64,000 bases of DNA. Source: Agapetus fuscipes (taxonomy: Eukaryota > Arthropoda > Insecta > Trichoptera > Glossosomatidae). Shown here one piece after another: positions 1 through 10,510 of the stretch. A program made the position numbers and the translations under genes. The notes beneath the pieces are model-generated. The model was not told the origin of the DNA and searched no databases. It saw nothing but the letters and a program-made list of their open reading frames with translations. Numbering within the stretch: position 1 is the stretch's first letter; each line of letters opens with the position of its first letter. The DNA lies in NCBI GenBank assembly GCA_951799405.1, contig OX637343.1, positions 16,780,524 through 16,844,523 of the forward strand. The letters are read 5' to 3'.

Positions 1-55
1 ATTTTATGAACATCATATTTGTAAATGACTGTTTGTGTCCTAAATAAAAAAAGAT
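1..55 (+). repeat. LINE 3'-UTR end fragment
   Basis: The stretch with 'catatttgtaaatgactg' and 'cctaaataaa' matches the end of the LINE remnant at 11310-11374 ('cataattgtaaaatgactg...cctaaataaataaat'). It is therefore the 3' terminus of a truncated copy of the same LINE family. Confidence 0.55.
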
Positions 56-57
56 AA

Positions 58-380
58 ATGCTCATGTATCACCCAAAGGATATACAGGAGAGAGGACTGA
101 CGCTGCGCTCAGCAGAAAGGGGCTCCAAAACGTTGGTGAGCAAACCAACCAGGAGATTAACCACTGTGTTCGGCAATCGTGCGTTTGCTGTTGCGGGTCC
201 CTCTTCGTGGAACCAGTTGCTGTCAATGGAAGTTCGAGTATCGAAATCCAGGAAAAACCTCAAAACATCCCTCAAGACACACTACTTCGCCGCGATAGCA
301 CAGGAAGCGCCCTTGGAGTGACAATCTTCACGAAACGGCGCTTTATCAAATCATCATTGTCATCATCATCATCATCTAAT
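58..380 (+). pseudogene. LINE reverse-transcriptase C-terminal fragment
   Basis: An open stretch (58-321) encodes a typical CR1/L2/Jockey-like C-terminal tail: LTLRSAERGSK, then VFGNRAFAVAGPSSWNQL, then KSRKNLKTSLKTHYF. It is 5'-truncated and lacks all catalytic motifs. A (TCA)n-rich stretch (345-376) follows as possible 3' UTR or tail. Confidence 0.6.
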
Positions 381-731
381 CTAATCTTATCTAAGCTGCA
401 AAGATATATATCATTTAAGATTTATATTAAATGCATTCCCACAAGCAGACATGTATAATTTCGCGCTAACACATGCCGCATGTGGACCTACAATATAAAA
501 ACCCAATCTCAAATGAACATAAGCTCTGCAACTCTTGCTGTCCTTCCCTGAAACAGGGGTGACATTCCCAAGTAACCTTTTAGGTTTTAAAAAGGTTACA
601 AAAAGGTTAAAAAAAGGTTCTGGGACCTTTTTGTAACCTTTTTAAAACCTAAAAGGTTACTTGGGTTGGCAAAGTGAACCATTTTTTTACAGTATAGGTG
701 GTCAGCCGCATACCAACCTTTAAGTCAAGGA
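377..731 (-). repeat. LINE-tail short repeat ('TTAGA-tail family'), minus copy
   Basis: A copy of the commonest repeat in the window. In sense it begins CCTTGACTTATAGG, runs through GGTTCACTTTGCCAATGTCA, TGTTTCAGGGAA and GCCGCATGTG-type blocks, and ends CAACTTAGATTA with a (GATTA/TTAGA)n tail. Here it is inverted and interrupted by a 99-bp fold-back insertion at 567-665. Confidence 0.8.
567..665. mobile_element. Fold-back MITE inserted in a repeat
   Basis: A 99-bp insertion splits the host repeat motif 'gacattggcaaagtg' into 'gacatt' and 'ttggcaaag', so TT is the likely target duplication. The insert begins CCCAAGTAACCTTTTAGG and ends with the exact reverse complement. The arms run about 40 bp each with a small central loop. 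It has no coding capacity. Confidence 0.75.
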
Positions 732-1457
732 ACTCATCATCATCAATAATATACTTGACGAAGACAAATATCGTTGAAATAGGGAGATAAAAAATACAGA
801 TATCATTAATCTGAAAGTACTTCTTTCATAATTGGCAGATCAAGAAGACTCTTGGTTAAGTTTTTTTCAAGCAGTTCCTTCACTTTGACTAATTGATTGG
901 TTATTTTGCCAATACCACGTACTAGTTTACTTTTGCCAAAGCAAATCCGTTTTCAGGGAAAGGTGGCAGGAATTGTAAAGCTTATGTTTATGTGAGGTCA
1001 GGCAAGAAAATACACTATATAATATTATGTAGCTTAGTTGCGTTTGGGTATAGAAAATCAATGAAACTGATAGTCCCCTGCATCTTTTTACGTACTTTAT
1101 CATAGGCGCTCAAATACCTGAAAACGTTCCTGTCGCTAACTAGCAAAACTAATGCTGGAGCGGGTAGCGGGGCAAGCAGAGGAGCGGGTAGCGGAGCGGG
1201 TAGCGGTTTGTTTGGCGGTGCCATTCTGTCCGCTAAATTATTCATCAGCGTGCTATGTGCCATTCGTGGTAGGGCGCTTCACGAGCGCAGAACAGGTGAT
1301 GATTTCAATTGAAAGGAAAAATAAAAATATCTGCAATTTTCCGTTTACAGATATTGAACAATCCAAAAATAATAGATACCTCTGTGATATGATATTTTCT
1401 GCATAGGTTTTTACACAAAAAAATTGCTTTTATCAATTTTGACAGACGAAATTTAAT

Positions 1458-2584
1458 TCCTTGACTTATAGGTTGGTATGGTATTCCTTGACTTATAGGT
1501 TGGTATGGTATTCCATGACTTATAGGTTGGTATGGTATTCCTTGACTTATAGGTTGGTATGGTATTCCATGACTTATAGGTTGGTATGGTATTCCTTGAC
1601 TTATAGGTTGGTATGGTATTCCTTGACTTATAGGTTGGTATGGTATTCCTTGACTTATAGGTTGGTATGGTATTCCTTGACTTATAGGTTGGTATGGTAT
1701 TCCTTGACTTATAGGTTGGTATGGTATTCCTTGACTTATAGGTTGGTATGGTATTCCTTGACTTATAGGTTGGTATGGTATTCCTTGACTTATAGGTTGG
1801 TATGGTATTCCTTGACTTATAGGTTGGTATGGTATTCCTTGACTTATAGTTTGGTATGGTATTCCTTGACTTATAGGTTGGTATGGTATTCCTTGACTTA
1901 TAGGTTGGTATGGTATTCCTTGACTTATAGGTTGGTATGGTATTCCTTGACTTATAGGTTGGTATGGTATTCCTTGACTTATAGGTTGGTATGGTATTCC
2001 ATGACTTATAGGTTGGTATGGTATTCCTTGACTTATAGGTTGGTATGGTATTCCTTGACTTATAGGTTGGTATGGTATTCCTTGACTTATAGGTTGGTAT
2101 GGTATTCCATGACTTATAGGTTGGTATGGTATTCCTTGACTTATAGGTTGGTATGGTATTCCTTGACTTATAGGTTGGTATGGTATTCCTTGACTTATAG
2201 GTTGGTATGGTATTCCTTGACTTATAGGTTGGTATGGTATTCCTTGACTTATAGGTTGGTATGGTATTCCTTGACTTATAGGTTGGTATGGTATTCCTTG
2301 ACTTATAGGTTGGTATGGTATTCCTTGACTTATCGGTTGGTATGGTATTCCTTGACTTATAGGTTGGTATGGTATTCCTTGACTTATAGGTTGGTATGGT
2401 ATTCCTTGACTTATAGGTTGGTATGGTATTCCTTGACTTATAGGTTGGTATGGTATTCCTTGACTTATAGGTTGGTATAGTATTCCTTGACTTATAGGTT
2501 GGTATGGTATTCCTTGACTTATAGGTTGGTATGGTATTCCTTGACTTATAGGTTGGTATGGTATTCCTTGACTTATAGGTTGGT
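1458..2584 (+). repeat. 27-bp minisatellite, about 42 units
   Basis: A near-perfect tandem array of a 27-bp unit that carries CTTGACTTATAGGTTGG flanked by GTAT. The main variants are CCATGAC for CCTTGAC and single changes (tatagt near 1848, tatcgg near 2332, tatag at 2478). The unit is nine codons without stop, so it reads through as (LTYRLVWYS)n; nothing else suggests that it is a protein gene. The same 27 bp occurs once in the LINE 3' UTRs at 6133-6159 and about 18918-18944. Confidence 0.95.
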
Positions 2585-2960
2585 CTACCGTGTCTGTCTA
2601 ATGGTTAACAAATATGTCAATGGTACGGCTCCTTCATACTTGTCTGACATGTTCTCACCGGTTGAAATAGATTTGAGACGCCAAACGCTCAGATCTGCGG
2701 GGTGTGGGTTGGTTGACTTAGTCCAGCCATCACGTCAGATGCGCACTAATTTTGGGGACCGTGTTTTCCGGTTTGCGGGCCCAATCGAGTGGAACAGACT
2801 TCCACCTAATGTGAGGAAGGCAAAAACTGTAAGTGCATTTAAAGGAGCACTAAAGACGTATCTTAACAAAAAATCTTATCCGTGATTTGAGAGGGCCCTT
2901 GAGGTGTGACACACACAAAAACAGCGCTCTTTACTTGTGTATATCTTCTAAATAAATTAT
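2585..2960 (+). pseudogene. LINE C-terminal fragment with 3' UTR
   Basis: Directly joined to the minisatellite, the reading frame continues as CLMVNKYVNGTAPSYLSDMF, then LRRQTLRSAGCG, TNFGDRVFRFAGPIEWNRLP and FKGALKTYLNKKSYP (stop at 2883). This is the conserved C-terminal tail after the reverse transcriptase in CR1/L2-like LINEs. The UTR contains GGCCCTTGAGGTGTGACACA and AACAGCGCTCTT, a block that also ends one of the SINE families here. No catalytic RT motifs remain. Confidence 0.7.
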
Positions 2961-2989
2961 CCTTGTATATACCTGTATATATGAGATTG

Positions 2990-3212
2990 TCGACCCATAT
3001 TTTAAAAATGGTTCACTTTGCCAATGTCACCTCTGTTTAAGGGAAGGTGTGCAATAGTTGCAGGGTTAATGTTCATTTGAGTTTTGGTTTTAATTTGTCA
3101 GTACACATTCAGCATCTGTAAGCGGAAACTTACACGTGTCTGTTTGTGGGCATGCATTTAATATTAGTTTTGAATATTTATATACCTTTTCAACTTAGAT
3201 TTTAGATTATTA
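2990..3212 (+). repeat. LINE-tail short repeat, diverged plus copy
   Basis: Diverged copy with GGTTCACTTTGCCAATGTCA, TACACGTGTCTGTTTGTGGG and CAACTTAGATTTTAGATTA. The first about 20 bp of the family are lost. Confidence 0.7.
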
Positions 3213-3810
3213 TTATAGGTAGAAAAATCTATCAACTAACTAAACGATCATGATTTGCAAATAGACTATTTTTTTTCAAAATTTTCTTCAAGTTTTTTGA
3301 CCTAATAAATATGTATATCATTACAAAATTTCCATCAGTCGTGTCCTTGAAAAAGTGGTCAAAACTTTGCATTAAATATTAAAAATTAATAAACAAGTTC
3401 AGTGGCGTATCTACCGGTAAGTACTTAAGGGACCCACTCTTGAGTAAAAATAATTTGTTACCGTTTTATGTTTCAAAGTTTTTAAATATCTAATGAAACC
3501 TCGAAAGAAAGTTTCAGGATTTTCAGCTAAGCTTTTAAAAACCTTTTCCTGTTTCTCAACTGAAGGTTCATATCAGAAAATGTTTTTCATATTTGAAAAG
3601 CCATTTGTAAAAGTATTTTAAACATGTAAGTGAGATATTTTACATTAATAACTACGAAATCAATTTTATAAGTTACATCGGCTAGGTTTACATTATAAAA
3701 AAGTGCTTCAATAAGGTACCTGTATTTTAAGAAATAGAAAAATCTTCTTGTATGAATTAATCGGTAAATATAAATAAAATTTATGTGCCCTATTGGCTTC
3801 CTAGTTAATT
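3213..3810. other. No recognisable feature
   Basis: AT-rich sequence with only scattered short stop-filled frames. I see no gene, repeat family or motif that I can name. Confidence 0.5.
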
Positions 3811-3879
3811 AATTCCTAGGAGGGCCAGGGTTCGATCGGCACCAACAAGGTCAGAAATGAAATCCCGTTTTGTTACGAA

Positions 3880-4290
3880 ACTCAGTCACACATAAAGTGT
3901 AACTTCTGATCGCGTTTTCCCTGTAGGGGTTTTCAGTTAAAGTAGGGGGTTTTCAGCTCCCAAGGTTGATGGTACTCATTTTTTTAAGAGGCTGAGTAAA
4001 CCTTGACGAAATTTTTATTTTGGGTTTGAAATAAACACCGAAACGGGAAATCATTTCACCCTGGGTGGGATTCGAACCCAAGCATCGAATGTGAGCACTC
4101 TACGAATTTTAATATTAACCTGATTATGCTGTTGATTTCAAATCCAAATAAAAATTTGGCGAGGCTTACTCAGCCATCACAATAAAAACGAACCTACGTC
4201 CATAGCCATGGGAGTTAAGAAATCCCAACTTGAAGTGAAGTGGTTGGCGTTAGGCCAGCTCCTAACCTGTGAAAATAAATAGCTTTCACA
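3880..4290 (-). repeat. tRNA-derived SINE (GGTCGATAGCTCAG family), rearranged
   Basis: The minus copy covers about 3885-4110 with 'aacaccgaaacgggaaatcat', 'tgggattcgaaccca' (inverted B box) and 'gagcactctac'. A partial plus copy follows (about 4150-4290) with 'aagtggttggcg' and 'ctgtgaaaataaatag'. The same blocks occur at 19168-19435 and 33548-33870. Confidence 0.65.
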
Positions 4291-4791
4291 CGCCAAATGG
4301 TTATAAGTTGCACTTACGTAGTTCTCATAATGTGGTCTATATAAGGTCAGCTGCCAAAACGAGATGTTTTTACTATTCTCAAAAAAACAGGTTTTTCATA
4401 CAAGATTAATATGTAATAGTCTCCGAGCAGTTATTTCTTCATAAAGAACCATCGTAAATGAACAAAAAAATGGATAAATTGTATTTTTTTTTTGGAATTT
4501 CTTAACTTGAAAAAAATCATCAATATTTTCGAGAAAAAAACATTAAATTCCTTTTTACAGCGCTGCTAATCGAAAACAAATTTCCCCACCACGTCAAAAT
4601 TTATTTTATCAGCAAAAGTTTAAAATCCCCCGATAATCTCAAAAATTATCTCAAATTCATCTTGTAGGCATTCGCGTCCTATTTTACCCCCCGCTCCCCG
4701 TCGTTTCCTGGACGAATTTGTCTTATCTTAATCTTCCCAAAGACCAATCAGATGAGGGCAGTAGGCATTAGACAGTGGTGTAGTCAATACC

Positions 4792-5150
4792 GGTCCGTAG
4801 TCCAGTGGTAGCACTTCGGACTCTGAATGGAAGGTTGTGGGTTCGAATCCCGGCGGAGCCCAAAAAATATATCATTTCTATTTTCAAATTTGCTGTCGGC
4901 TGGGTTAAAAAACTCATAAAACCTTAACCAAAGACCGGTCACTAAAAGTCCATCCAGCCGCATGGCTAGCCACTGAGTCTTGTTTAAGTATTGGCGCTTT
5001 GTAGCGACGACCGAGTTCGTAAACAAAACCTCTGCGGCACTACAACAAGTGTCATAGACCCTTTAAGTCTCTGAAATCTAGGGAGTCTCCCGCACAGGAT
5101 TTCTTAAAAGAAAAAAAATCACACCTCAGGAGCCTTGGTGTGTGATTAGT
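4792..5150 (+). repeat. tRNA-type SINE (GGTCCGTAG family)
   Basis: The head has an A-box-like 'tagtccagtggtagc' and a B box 'gggttcgaatcc'. The body has 'caaatttgct...gctgggttaaaaa', 'accaaagaccggtcac' and 'ggcgctttgtagcgacgacc'. The tail has 'ctagggagtctcccgcacagg', here spanning about 5085-5105. A pol III-type tRNA-derived element; no functional tRNA fold is implied. Confidence 0.8.
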
Positions 5151-5580
5151 TGTCGAGAACTTAATCGTTGCTATAGAAAACACCCACTTTCAAGTACATT
5201 ATAATCCAATATAAGGCGGAAACGTTCTTTGGTGACCGGTTTTTGATACAGGCAAATGAGTTTTTCAACCTAATCACGAGCAATTTTGCAAATAGGGTCA
5301 TTTCATTTCAATTGCTGATTGAAATGACAATTGAAACCGCTGGTCCTAATTTTTTTTTTAAGTGTGTTCTTAGCTCAAAATGTAAGTTGCAATCCAAAAA
5401 TCAAGATGCAACACCCATTGGGTGATTTGAAATGGAATGACCCAATATAAATATTTTTTGCTCCGCCGATAATCAAACTCACGAACTTCTGATTGAAATT
5501 TTGAAGCATTAACCAAAAAGCTACGATACAACTTATTTACAAATAAATATAATATATATGAGGATATTTTTTTTTTTTTT
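5151..5580. other. No gene seen; small hairpin
   Basis: Unassigned AT-rich sequence. Around 5300-5340 a short inverted repeat (TTTCATTTCAAT / ATTGAAATGA) could form a hairpin. Nothing else is supported. Confidence 0.4.
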
Positions 5581-5584
5581 TTTT

Positions 5585-5870
5585 TCACATGACAAAAGAG
5601 CGCCGTTTTTGTGTGTGTCACACCTCAAAGGCCCTCCTAATCATCAATGAGATATTTTTATAAAAGTGCTGTTTGAGTGCTCCCTCAAAATGCCAACAGA
5701 TTCCGAAACCCTCACTCCGGGTGGCAGGCTGTTCCACTCCATCGGTCCCGCAAACCGGAAAGCGCGATCCCCAAAATTAGTGCGTATTTGACGGCGAGGC
5801 TGCATCAACCTGACAGCTCGACACCTCGCTGGCCTAAGTGTCCACCCCCTCACACTCAACTCAACTAACC
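5585..5870 (-). pseudogene. LINE C-terminal fragment, minus
   Basis: The minus strand reads RGWTLRPARCRAVRLMQPRR, then TNFGDRAFRFAGPMEWNSLP, the same RT C-terminal tail as at 2585-2885. It is followed by the UTR block GGTGTGACACACACAAAAAC (5608-5627 inverted). It is 5'-truncated; a poly-T run at 5568-5585 marks the tail. Confidence 0.7.
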
Positions 5871-5926
5871 GTTGTAGATATTTATTATATTTATTTAACT
5901 ATCTATAATATTATTAATATAATAAA

Positions 5927-6390
5927 AGGAGAGCTTGTATGAAAAAGGTTATGACTCTGGATGAAATTAAAGATGTATGCAAGGACAGGAAGAAGTGGCG
6001 GCTAATCTGCAATGCTGATTTGTAATGTTGGTTTATTAGTTTGCTACATTTTTTGCATAATAAATTTTTGACTTTTTTTGTATAGATTTCTTTTTAAGAT
6101 TTTGTTGTTTACTTAAATGTTATTTATGACTCGTATTCCTTGACTTATAGGTTGGTATGAGGCTGACCACCCATACTGTACAAAATGGTTCACTTTGCCA
6201 ATGTCACCCCTGTTTCAGGGAATGTCGGCAAGAGTTGCAAGGCTTATGTTCGTTTGAGGTTTGGATTTTATTAGTAAGTACACAATCAGCATTTGTAAGC
6301 GCGAACTACACGTGTTTGTTTGTGGGCATACATCTGAGAGCTTTGAATGAATATATCCTTGCAACTTAGATTATAGATTATAGATCTCAC
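5927..6390 (+). pseudogene. LINE 3' end carrying the TTAGA-tail UTR
   Basis: The last codons of a non-LTR reverse transcriptase (RRACM-type motif: gagcttgtatgaaaaagg, then 'gtatgcaaggacagg') run into a 3' UTR. From 6133 this UTR contains GTATTCCTTGACTTATAGG and the complete short-repeat sequence, ending CAACTTAGATTATAGATTA. This copy and 18126-19165 show that the abundant short repeat is the 3' UTR of this LINE or shares it. Confidence 0.75.
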
Positions 6391-6751
6391 GCAACTTGCG
6401 CACTATCTTCATCAGATCAAGTATACAGTGAAGGGGAGATCAAGGCGCGATGAAACACCAACTATTCGCTCAGTAATTACGCTGGGCTTTTCGCTGTTAA
6501 TTTAATAGGAAACCGACGTTAGACGGGACCATCTGCGACGGTGTCCCCTTTCCATGAAAGTTAGAAAGTTAGCAAGAAAATATAAATTCGAAACACTGCC
6601 CCGCCCCTTAACACTTTTAGGCTGTAACGGGTGTAAACAGTTTTTGACAGATATAATATTTAATGAAGTTTCACTTCAAACTGCTGTATTTTTTTTCTTT
6701 TAAGTTCCAATGGGTGCCACACAAAATTAATATTTTTCAGTTGAATTGATG

Positions 6752-6822
6752 GTCTTATCTAATCTTTGTTGCAAAGATATTTTACATTGGAGATTCACAT
6801 TATATGCTTTTTCACAAGCCAA
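6752..6822 (-). repeat. LINE-tail short repeat, fragment
   Basis: The inverted terminal part (GTTGCAAAGATATTTTACAT, CACAAGC) lies just upstream of the R1-like LINE insertion. Confidence 0.6.
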
Positions 6823-6874
6823 ACGCGAATCAAACAATCTGGCGTAGTGTCGAACAAACCTAGTCGCAATATCT

Positions 6875-7279
6875 CTGAGGCCTGGACCGCGGGGAACCTT
6901 TACCTGCACGGCGAGGATTCCGTGGTCAAAGGCCAGCACGGAGGTGCTGGAGCGGGGTCGACTCCAGGTCGGCCTTCTCCGTTGCCGTTTGCAGCCAAGG
7001 ATTGAGATTAGGCAGTGCTTCCTCTGCCTAGGATTCTCCCACATTGCAGCTCGATGCACTGTGGGAGATAAATGGAAGAAAACAGGTAAGGTAGGTAAGT
7101 ACCCTATCTGTCGTAGGTGCGGAGAGTGTGGGCACTTGGCCGCGGACTGCAAAGCTCCGCTGCGATGCGCCCCGTGCTCGAGGGCGGGCCTTGAGGCGGC
7201 GCACTGGTGCGGAAGCGCTAAGTGCGGGGCTTTCAGGTGTGCCCTAAAAGTCGCAAAATGCTTAAATTCCTGCAAATAA
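6875..7279 (+). CDS. R1-like LINE ORF1 (Gag-like), C-terminal part
   Basis: The frame is open from the 5' junction (RPGPRGTFTCTARIPW..., then EVLERGRLQVGLLRCRL) to the stop at 7277. Three zinc knuckles follow: CFLCLGFSHIAARC, CRRCGECGHLAADC and CAPCSRAGLEAAHWC. The first two are CX2CX4HX4C. Such a triplet at the C-terminus of ORF1 is characteristic of the R1/I group and binds element RNA. The N-terminus is missing through 5' truncation. It overlaps ORF2 by 22 bp. Confidence 0.8.
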   Translation: MRPGPRGTFTCTARIPWSKASTEVLERGRLQVGLLRCRLQPRIEIRQCFLCLGFSHIAARCTVGDKWKKTGKVGKYPICRRCGECGHLAADCKAPLRCAPCSRAGLEAAHWCGSAKCGAFRCALKVAKCLNSCK

Positions 7280-10200
7280 ATCTGGGCCATTGCCAAGCTG
7301 CCCAGGATCTAATGTTTCAGGTGGCACGAGAGAAGGGGATTGACGTTGTCCTGGTCTCTGAACAGTATCGCAACTCTACAAGTTGTTGGTACTCGGACGA
7401 GACTGGAAGGGCGGCAATCTTCTTCCCATCACAGCACGCGGCCATCACTGGGAGACCCTTGAACGGCGGCAGTGGTTGGACATGGATTGAGGTAAGAGGC
7501 TGTAGAATATATAGCTGCTACTTCTCCCCGAACGTTCCGCTGCAGCAGTTCGAGGAGGAACTTCGAGGTCTGGAGGAAGACGTGAGGAGCGCGACACTAC
7601 CCATTGTGCTGGCTGGTGACTTCAACGCTTGGGCAACTGACTGGGGCTCGTCGATGACAAACAGACGGGGTGCCCTTCTGTGCGAGATGGCTTCGGGCCT
7701 GCATCTGCTTCCTGCAAATGTAGGCGGGAAGTTCACTTTCTGCAGGGGCGCCACGGGTTCTGTCATAGACGTAACCTTTGCTGATGAAGGAATGATCGGA
7801 AGGGTGAAAGACTGGCGTGTGCTCGATGAGCACACGCAGAGCGATCACCAATACGTGACCTTCACGCTTGCAAGGGGGCCGCGGCCTGCTGCACCTGGGT
7901 TGGGTTCCGCCGCTAGTTCAGCGGGTTGGAGTCTTCGCTCCTTGGACACCGATGCCCTTAAAGCAGTCATCGAGAGTGGCAGCGAAAGGATCGCAAACGC
8001 GGATGGAGCAGCGCTAAAGGTAAGCGAGCTGAGTAGCGTGGTCAAGCGCGCCTGCGATGCATCCATGGCTCGGCGGGGCGGACACACCCTCAGGCGTAAT
8101 GTTTATTGGTGGACTGAGGAGATTGCCCGTCTGCGCCGGTCATGTTTAGCTTTGCGGCGCCGGGCCCAGCGCTCAGGATGGGAGAGTTTTCAGGCTGAAG
8201 ACTACAAGGCTGCAAAGAAGGAGCTGAAGAGCGCTATCAGGCGCAGTAAGGAAAGGTGCTGGGGTGAGCTGTGCGAGTCGGTGAACCGCGACCCCTGGGG
8301 ACTGCCGTACAAAATAGTGCGACAGAAACTACGGGGACGCGGCCTTGACCCCTTTCTCAGTAACCCCAGTAACCTGACCGCTGTTATTGATGGCCTCTTT
8401 CCCCTTCACGGAGACCGACCGTTGGCAGATCCTACCCCCTCAACTGGTGAGTTCCAACCGTTCACGGTAGCTGAGCTCGAGACAGCTGCAAAAAGGGTAA
8501 GTAAAGGTAAGGCTCCTGGACCTGACGAAGTCCCAAATGAGATTGTGCTGCTGGTGACCCGGGAGTTCCCTGAGGTTCTGCTCGGCGTGTACAATGCGTG
8601 CCTGGAAGAGGGTCTAGTTGGCGATCCCTGGAAGAGACAAAGGCTTGTCCTTATTCTCAAAAAGGCAGTCGCGGACGGACCCTCATCTTTTAGACCGCTG
8701 TGCATGCTGGACGGCTTCGGGAAGCTCCTTGAGCGACTCCTGCTTGGGAGACTTCAGCCAATTCTGGAGGATCCGGAGCGGGGTCTCTCCGACAAGCAGT
8801 ACGGCTTCAGGCGGGGCAGATCCACAATTGACGCAGTCGGACACGTTGTCAACGTCATCCGACAAGCATGGCAGGGCACGGTGAAGAGCCACCGACGGGT
8901 TGTCATGATAGCGCTGGACATCCGGAATGCTTTTAACTCTGCGCGATGGGAATTAATCCTCAGAGCGCTGAGGGAGAGCTTCCGCGTGCCAGACTATTTG
9001 ATGGCCATGCTTGAAAGTTACTTCGATGGCCGAAGTCTTGAGTATCGGCACGGTGCCTCTGGTGTGGAAGAGAAGCGGCGGATCACGTCTGGCGTCCCGC
9101 AGGGATCGGTCTTAGGACCGACCTTGTGGAATGCTTTATACGATGGTCTGTTGCGGACGGACATGCCTGAGGGGTCGAGCATTGTTGCTTTTGCGGACGA
9201 CATCGCAGTGATGATCGAGGGGAGGACTTCCCGTGAACTTGAAGTTATAGGGAACGAGGCTCTCAGACGGGTAAAGGTATGGCTTGACAGAGCTGGTTTG
9301 GAACTGGCCATACAGAAGACCGAAGCCGTACTGTTTTGTCGCAAGCGACGACCTCTGCTGCCTAAGCTACTGCTAGAGGGTTTTGAGGTGCCGTTGGCTA
9401 AATCGCTACGCTACCTTGGAATCCAACTCGATCGTGGTCTTCGTTTTGGAGAACACATCGAGCTGGCGGCTGCAAAGGCAAGCGGAGCAGCGATACAGTT
9501 GGGGAGGCTCATGCCGAACGTGGGTGGGCCGAAATCATGCAGGAGGAAACTATTGCATGAGGTGGTCCACTCCACACTTCTGTATGGGGCACCCATTTGG
9601 GCGCAGGCGCTTGAGACAGAGCTGTACAGGAAGAAGATGGCTGCCGTCCAGAGAAGAAGCGCGCTGAGAGTTATCTCCGGCTACCGCACCATGTCCGAGG
9701 AAGCGGCATTGGTGCTGGCTTCTTCTCCACCCATAGATCTGCTGGCGCTTGAGCGCAAAGCAGTCTATGAATCAGGTAAGGGACCGCACCATAGGAAACT
9801 GACGCTGTCAAAGTGGCAGGATCGCTGGAACTCGGCATCTAAAGGACGCTGGACGAACAGGCTTGTCAGCCAACTCGAGCCTTGGTACTCGAGGAAGCAT
9901 GGCTGCCTGAACTACCGGCTCACGCAGATGCTGAGTGGACACGGTTGTTTCGGTTTTTTCCTACACCGTATAGGAAAAGAAGCAACTGCAGCATGCTGGC
10001 ACTGCGACTCAGAAAATGATGACGCGGAGCACACGCTACTGTCGTGTCCTGCCTGGGCGGACCACAGGGGGTCATTAATGGCAACCATTGTGGTCGATCG
10101 ACTAGACCTGGACATGGTAGTACCGTCAATGCTCCAATCAGAAGAGAACTGGCGGGCCTGGGATACCTTTGCCTCTCGCGTGATCGGAAAGAAGGAGGAT

Positions 10201-10287
10201 GCCGAGCGCGTAAGGCGAAGGATGAACACGACCCGCCAAAATGTAGTAAATCTAGTCTCTGTTGATAGAAGTGTTAATGTAGATTAA
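7258..10287 (+). CDS. R1-like LINE ORF2: endonuclease-reverse transcriptase
   Basis: Open frame of 1009 aa from the ATG at 7258 (MLKFLQINLGHC). The APE-type endonuclease lies at about residues 1-210 with QINLGHC, LVSEQYRN, LAGDFNAW and SDHQY (metal and catalytic positions). Reverse transcriptase is central: FRPLCMLDGFGKLLERLL, the KQYGFRRGRST block, SGVPQGSVLGP near 610 and the catalytic FADDIAVM near 645. The C-terminal zinc knuckle is CWHC...H....C near 912-929. The enzyme nicks the target and primes reverse transcription there. All key motifs are intact, so this copy could encode active protein. An upstream in-frame GTG (7222) exists, but the ATG is preferred. Confidence 0.93.
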   Translation: MLKFLQINLGHCQAAQDLMFQVAREKGIDVVLVSEQYRNSTSCWYSDETGRAAIFFPSQHAAITGRPLNGGSGWTWIEVRGCRIYSCYFSPNVPLQQFEEELRGLEEDVRSATLPIVLAGDFNAWATDWGSSMTNRRGALLCEMASGLHLLPANVGGKFTFCRGATGSVIDVTFADEGMIGRVKDWRVLDEHTQSDHQYVTFTLARGPRPAAPGLGSAASSAGWSLRSLDTDALKAVIESGSERIANADGAALKVSELSSVVKRACDASMARRGGHTLRRNVYWWTEEIARLRRSCLALRRRAQRSGWESFQAEDYKAAKKELKSAIRRSKERCWGELCESVNRDPWGLPYKIVRQKLRGRGLDPFLSNPSNLTAVIDGLFPLHGDRPLADPTPSTGEFQPFTVAELETAAKRVSKGKAPGPDEVPNEIVLLVTREFPEVLLGVYNACLEEGLVGDPWKRQRLVLILKKAVADGPSSFRPLCMLDGFGKLLERLLLGRLQPILEDPERGLSDKQYGFRRGRSTIDAVGHVVNVIRQAWQGTVKSHRRVVMIALDIRNAFNSARWELILRALRESFRVPDYLMAMLESYFDGRSLEYRHGASGVEEKRRITSGVPQGSVLGPTLWNALYDGLLRTDMPEGSSIVAFADDIAVMIEGRTSRELEVIGNEALRRVKVWLDRAGLELAIQKTEAVLFCRKRRPLLPKLLLEGFEVPLAKSLRYLGIQLDRGLRFGEHIELAAAKASGAAIQLGRLMPNVGGPKSCRRKLLHEVVHSTLLYGAPIWAQALETELYRKKMAAVQRRSALRVISGYRTMSEEAALVLASSPPIDLLALERKAVYESGKGPHHRKLTLSKWQDRWNSASKGRWTNRLVSQLEPWYSRKHGCLNYRLTQMLSGHGCFGFFLHRIGKEATAACWHCDSENDDAEHTLLSCPAWADHRGSLMATIVVDRLDLDMVVPSMLQSEENWRAWDTFASRVIGKKEDAERVRRRMNTTRQNVVNLVSVDRSVNVD

Positions 10288-10510
10288 TTAGTCTTAACAC
10301 AATGTAGATAGTGTAGATTTGCCAATTGACGCAACTGAAATGTGAAGACATGCTGTGCATGTAAAGACACACCACACCCCGATGTCATGCTTGACGGCAG
10401 TTCCAGGGTGTGGCAAGATGCAGAGGGGGGTTTTTAGTGAGTAAAAATCTCACATATCCTGCCGGCGGAAACAATGGCAGGAATCTTTTGAAGATTTTCC
10501 CCTCTCAATG

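Noticed and set aside
1461..2480. Long open frame of (LTYRLVWYS)n as a repeat protein
   Set aside because: The 27-bp minisatellite is simply a multiple of three without stop codons; no start context, codon pattern or other support.
1458..2584. CRISPR-like array
   Set aside because: The units are contiguous with no spacers and the host is a eukaryote.
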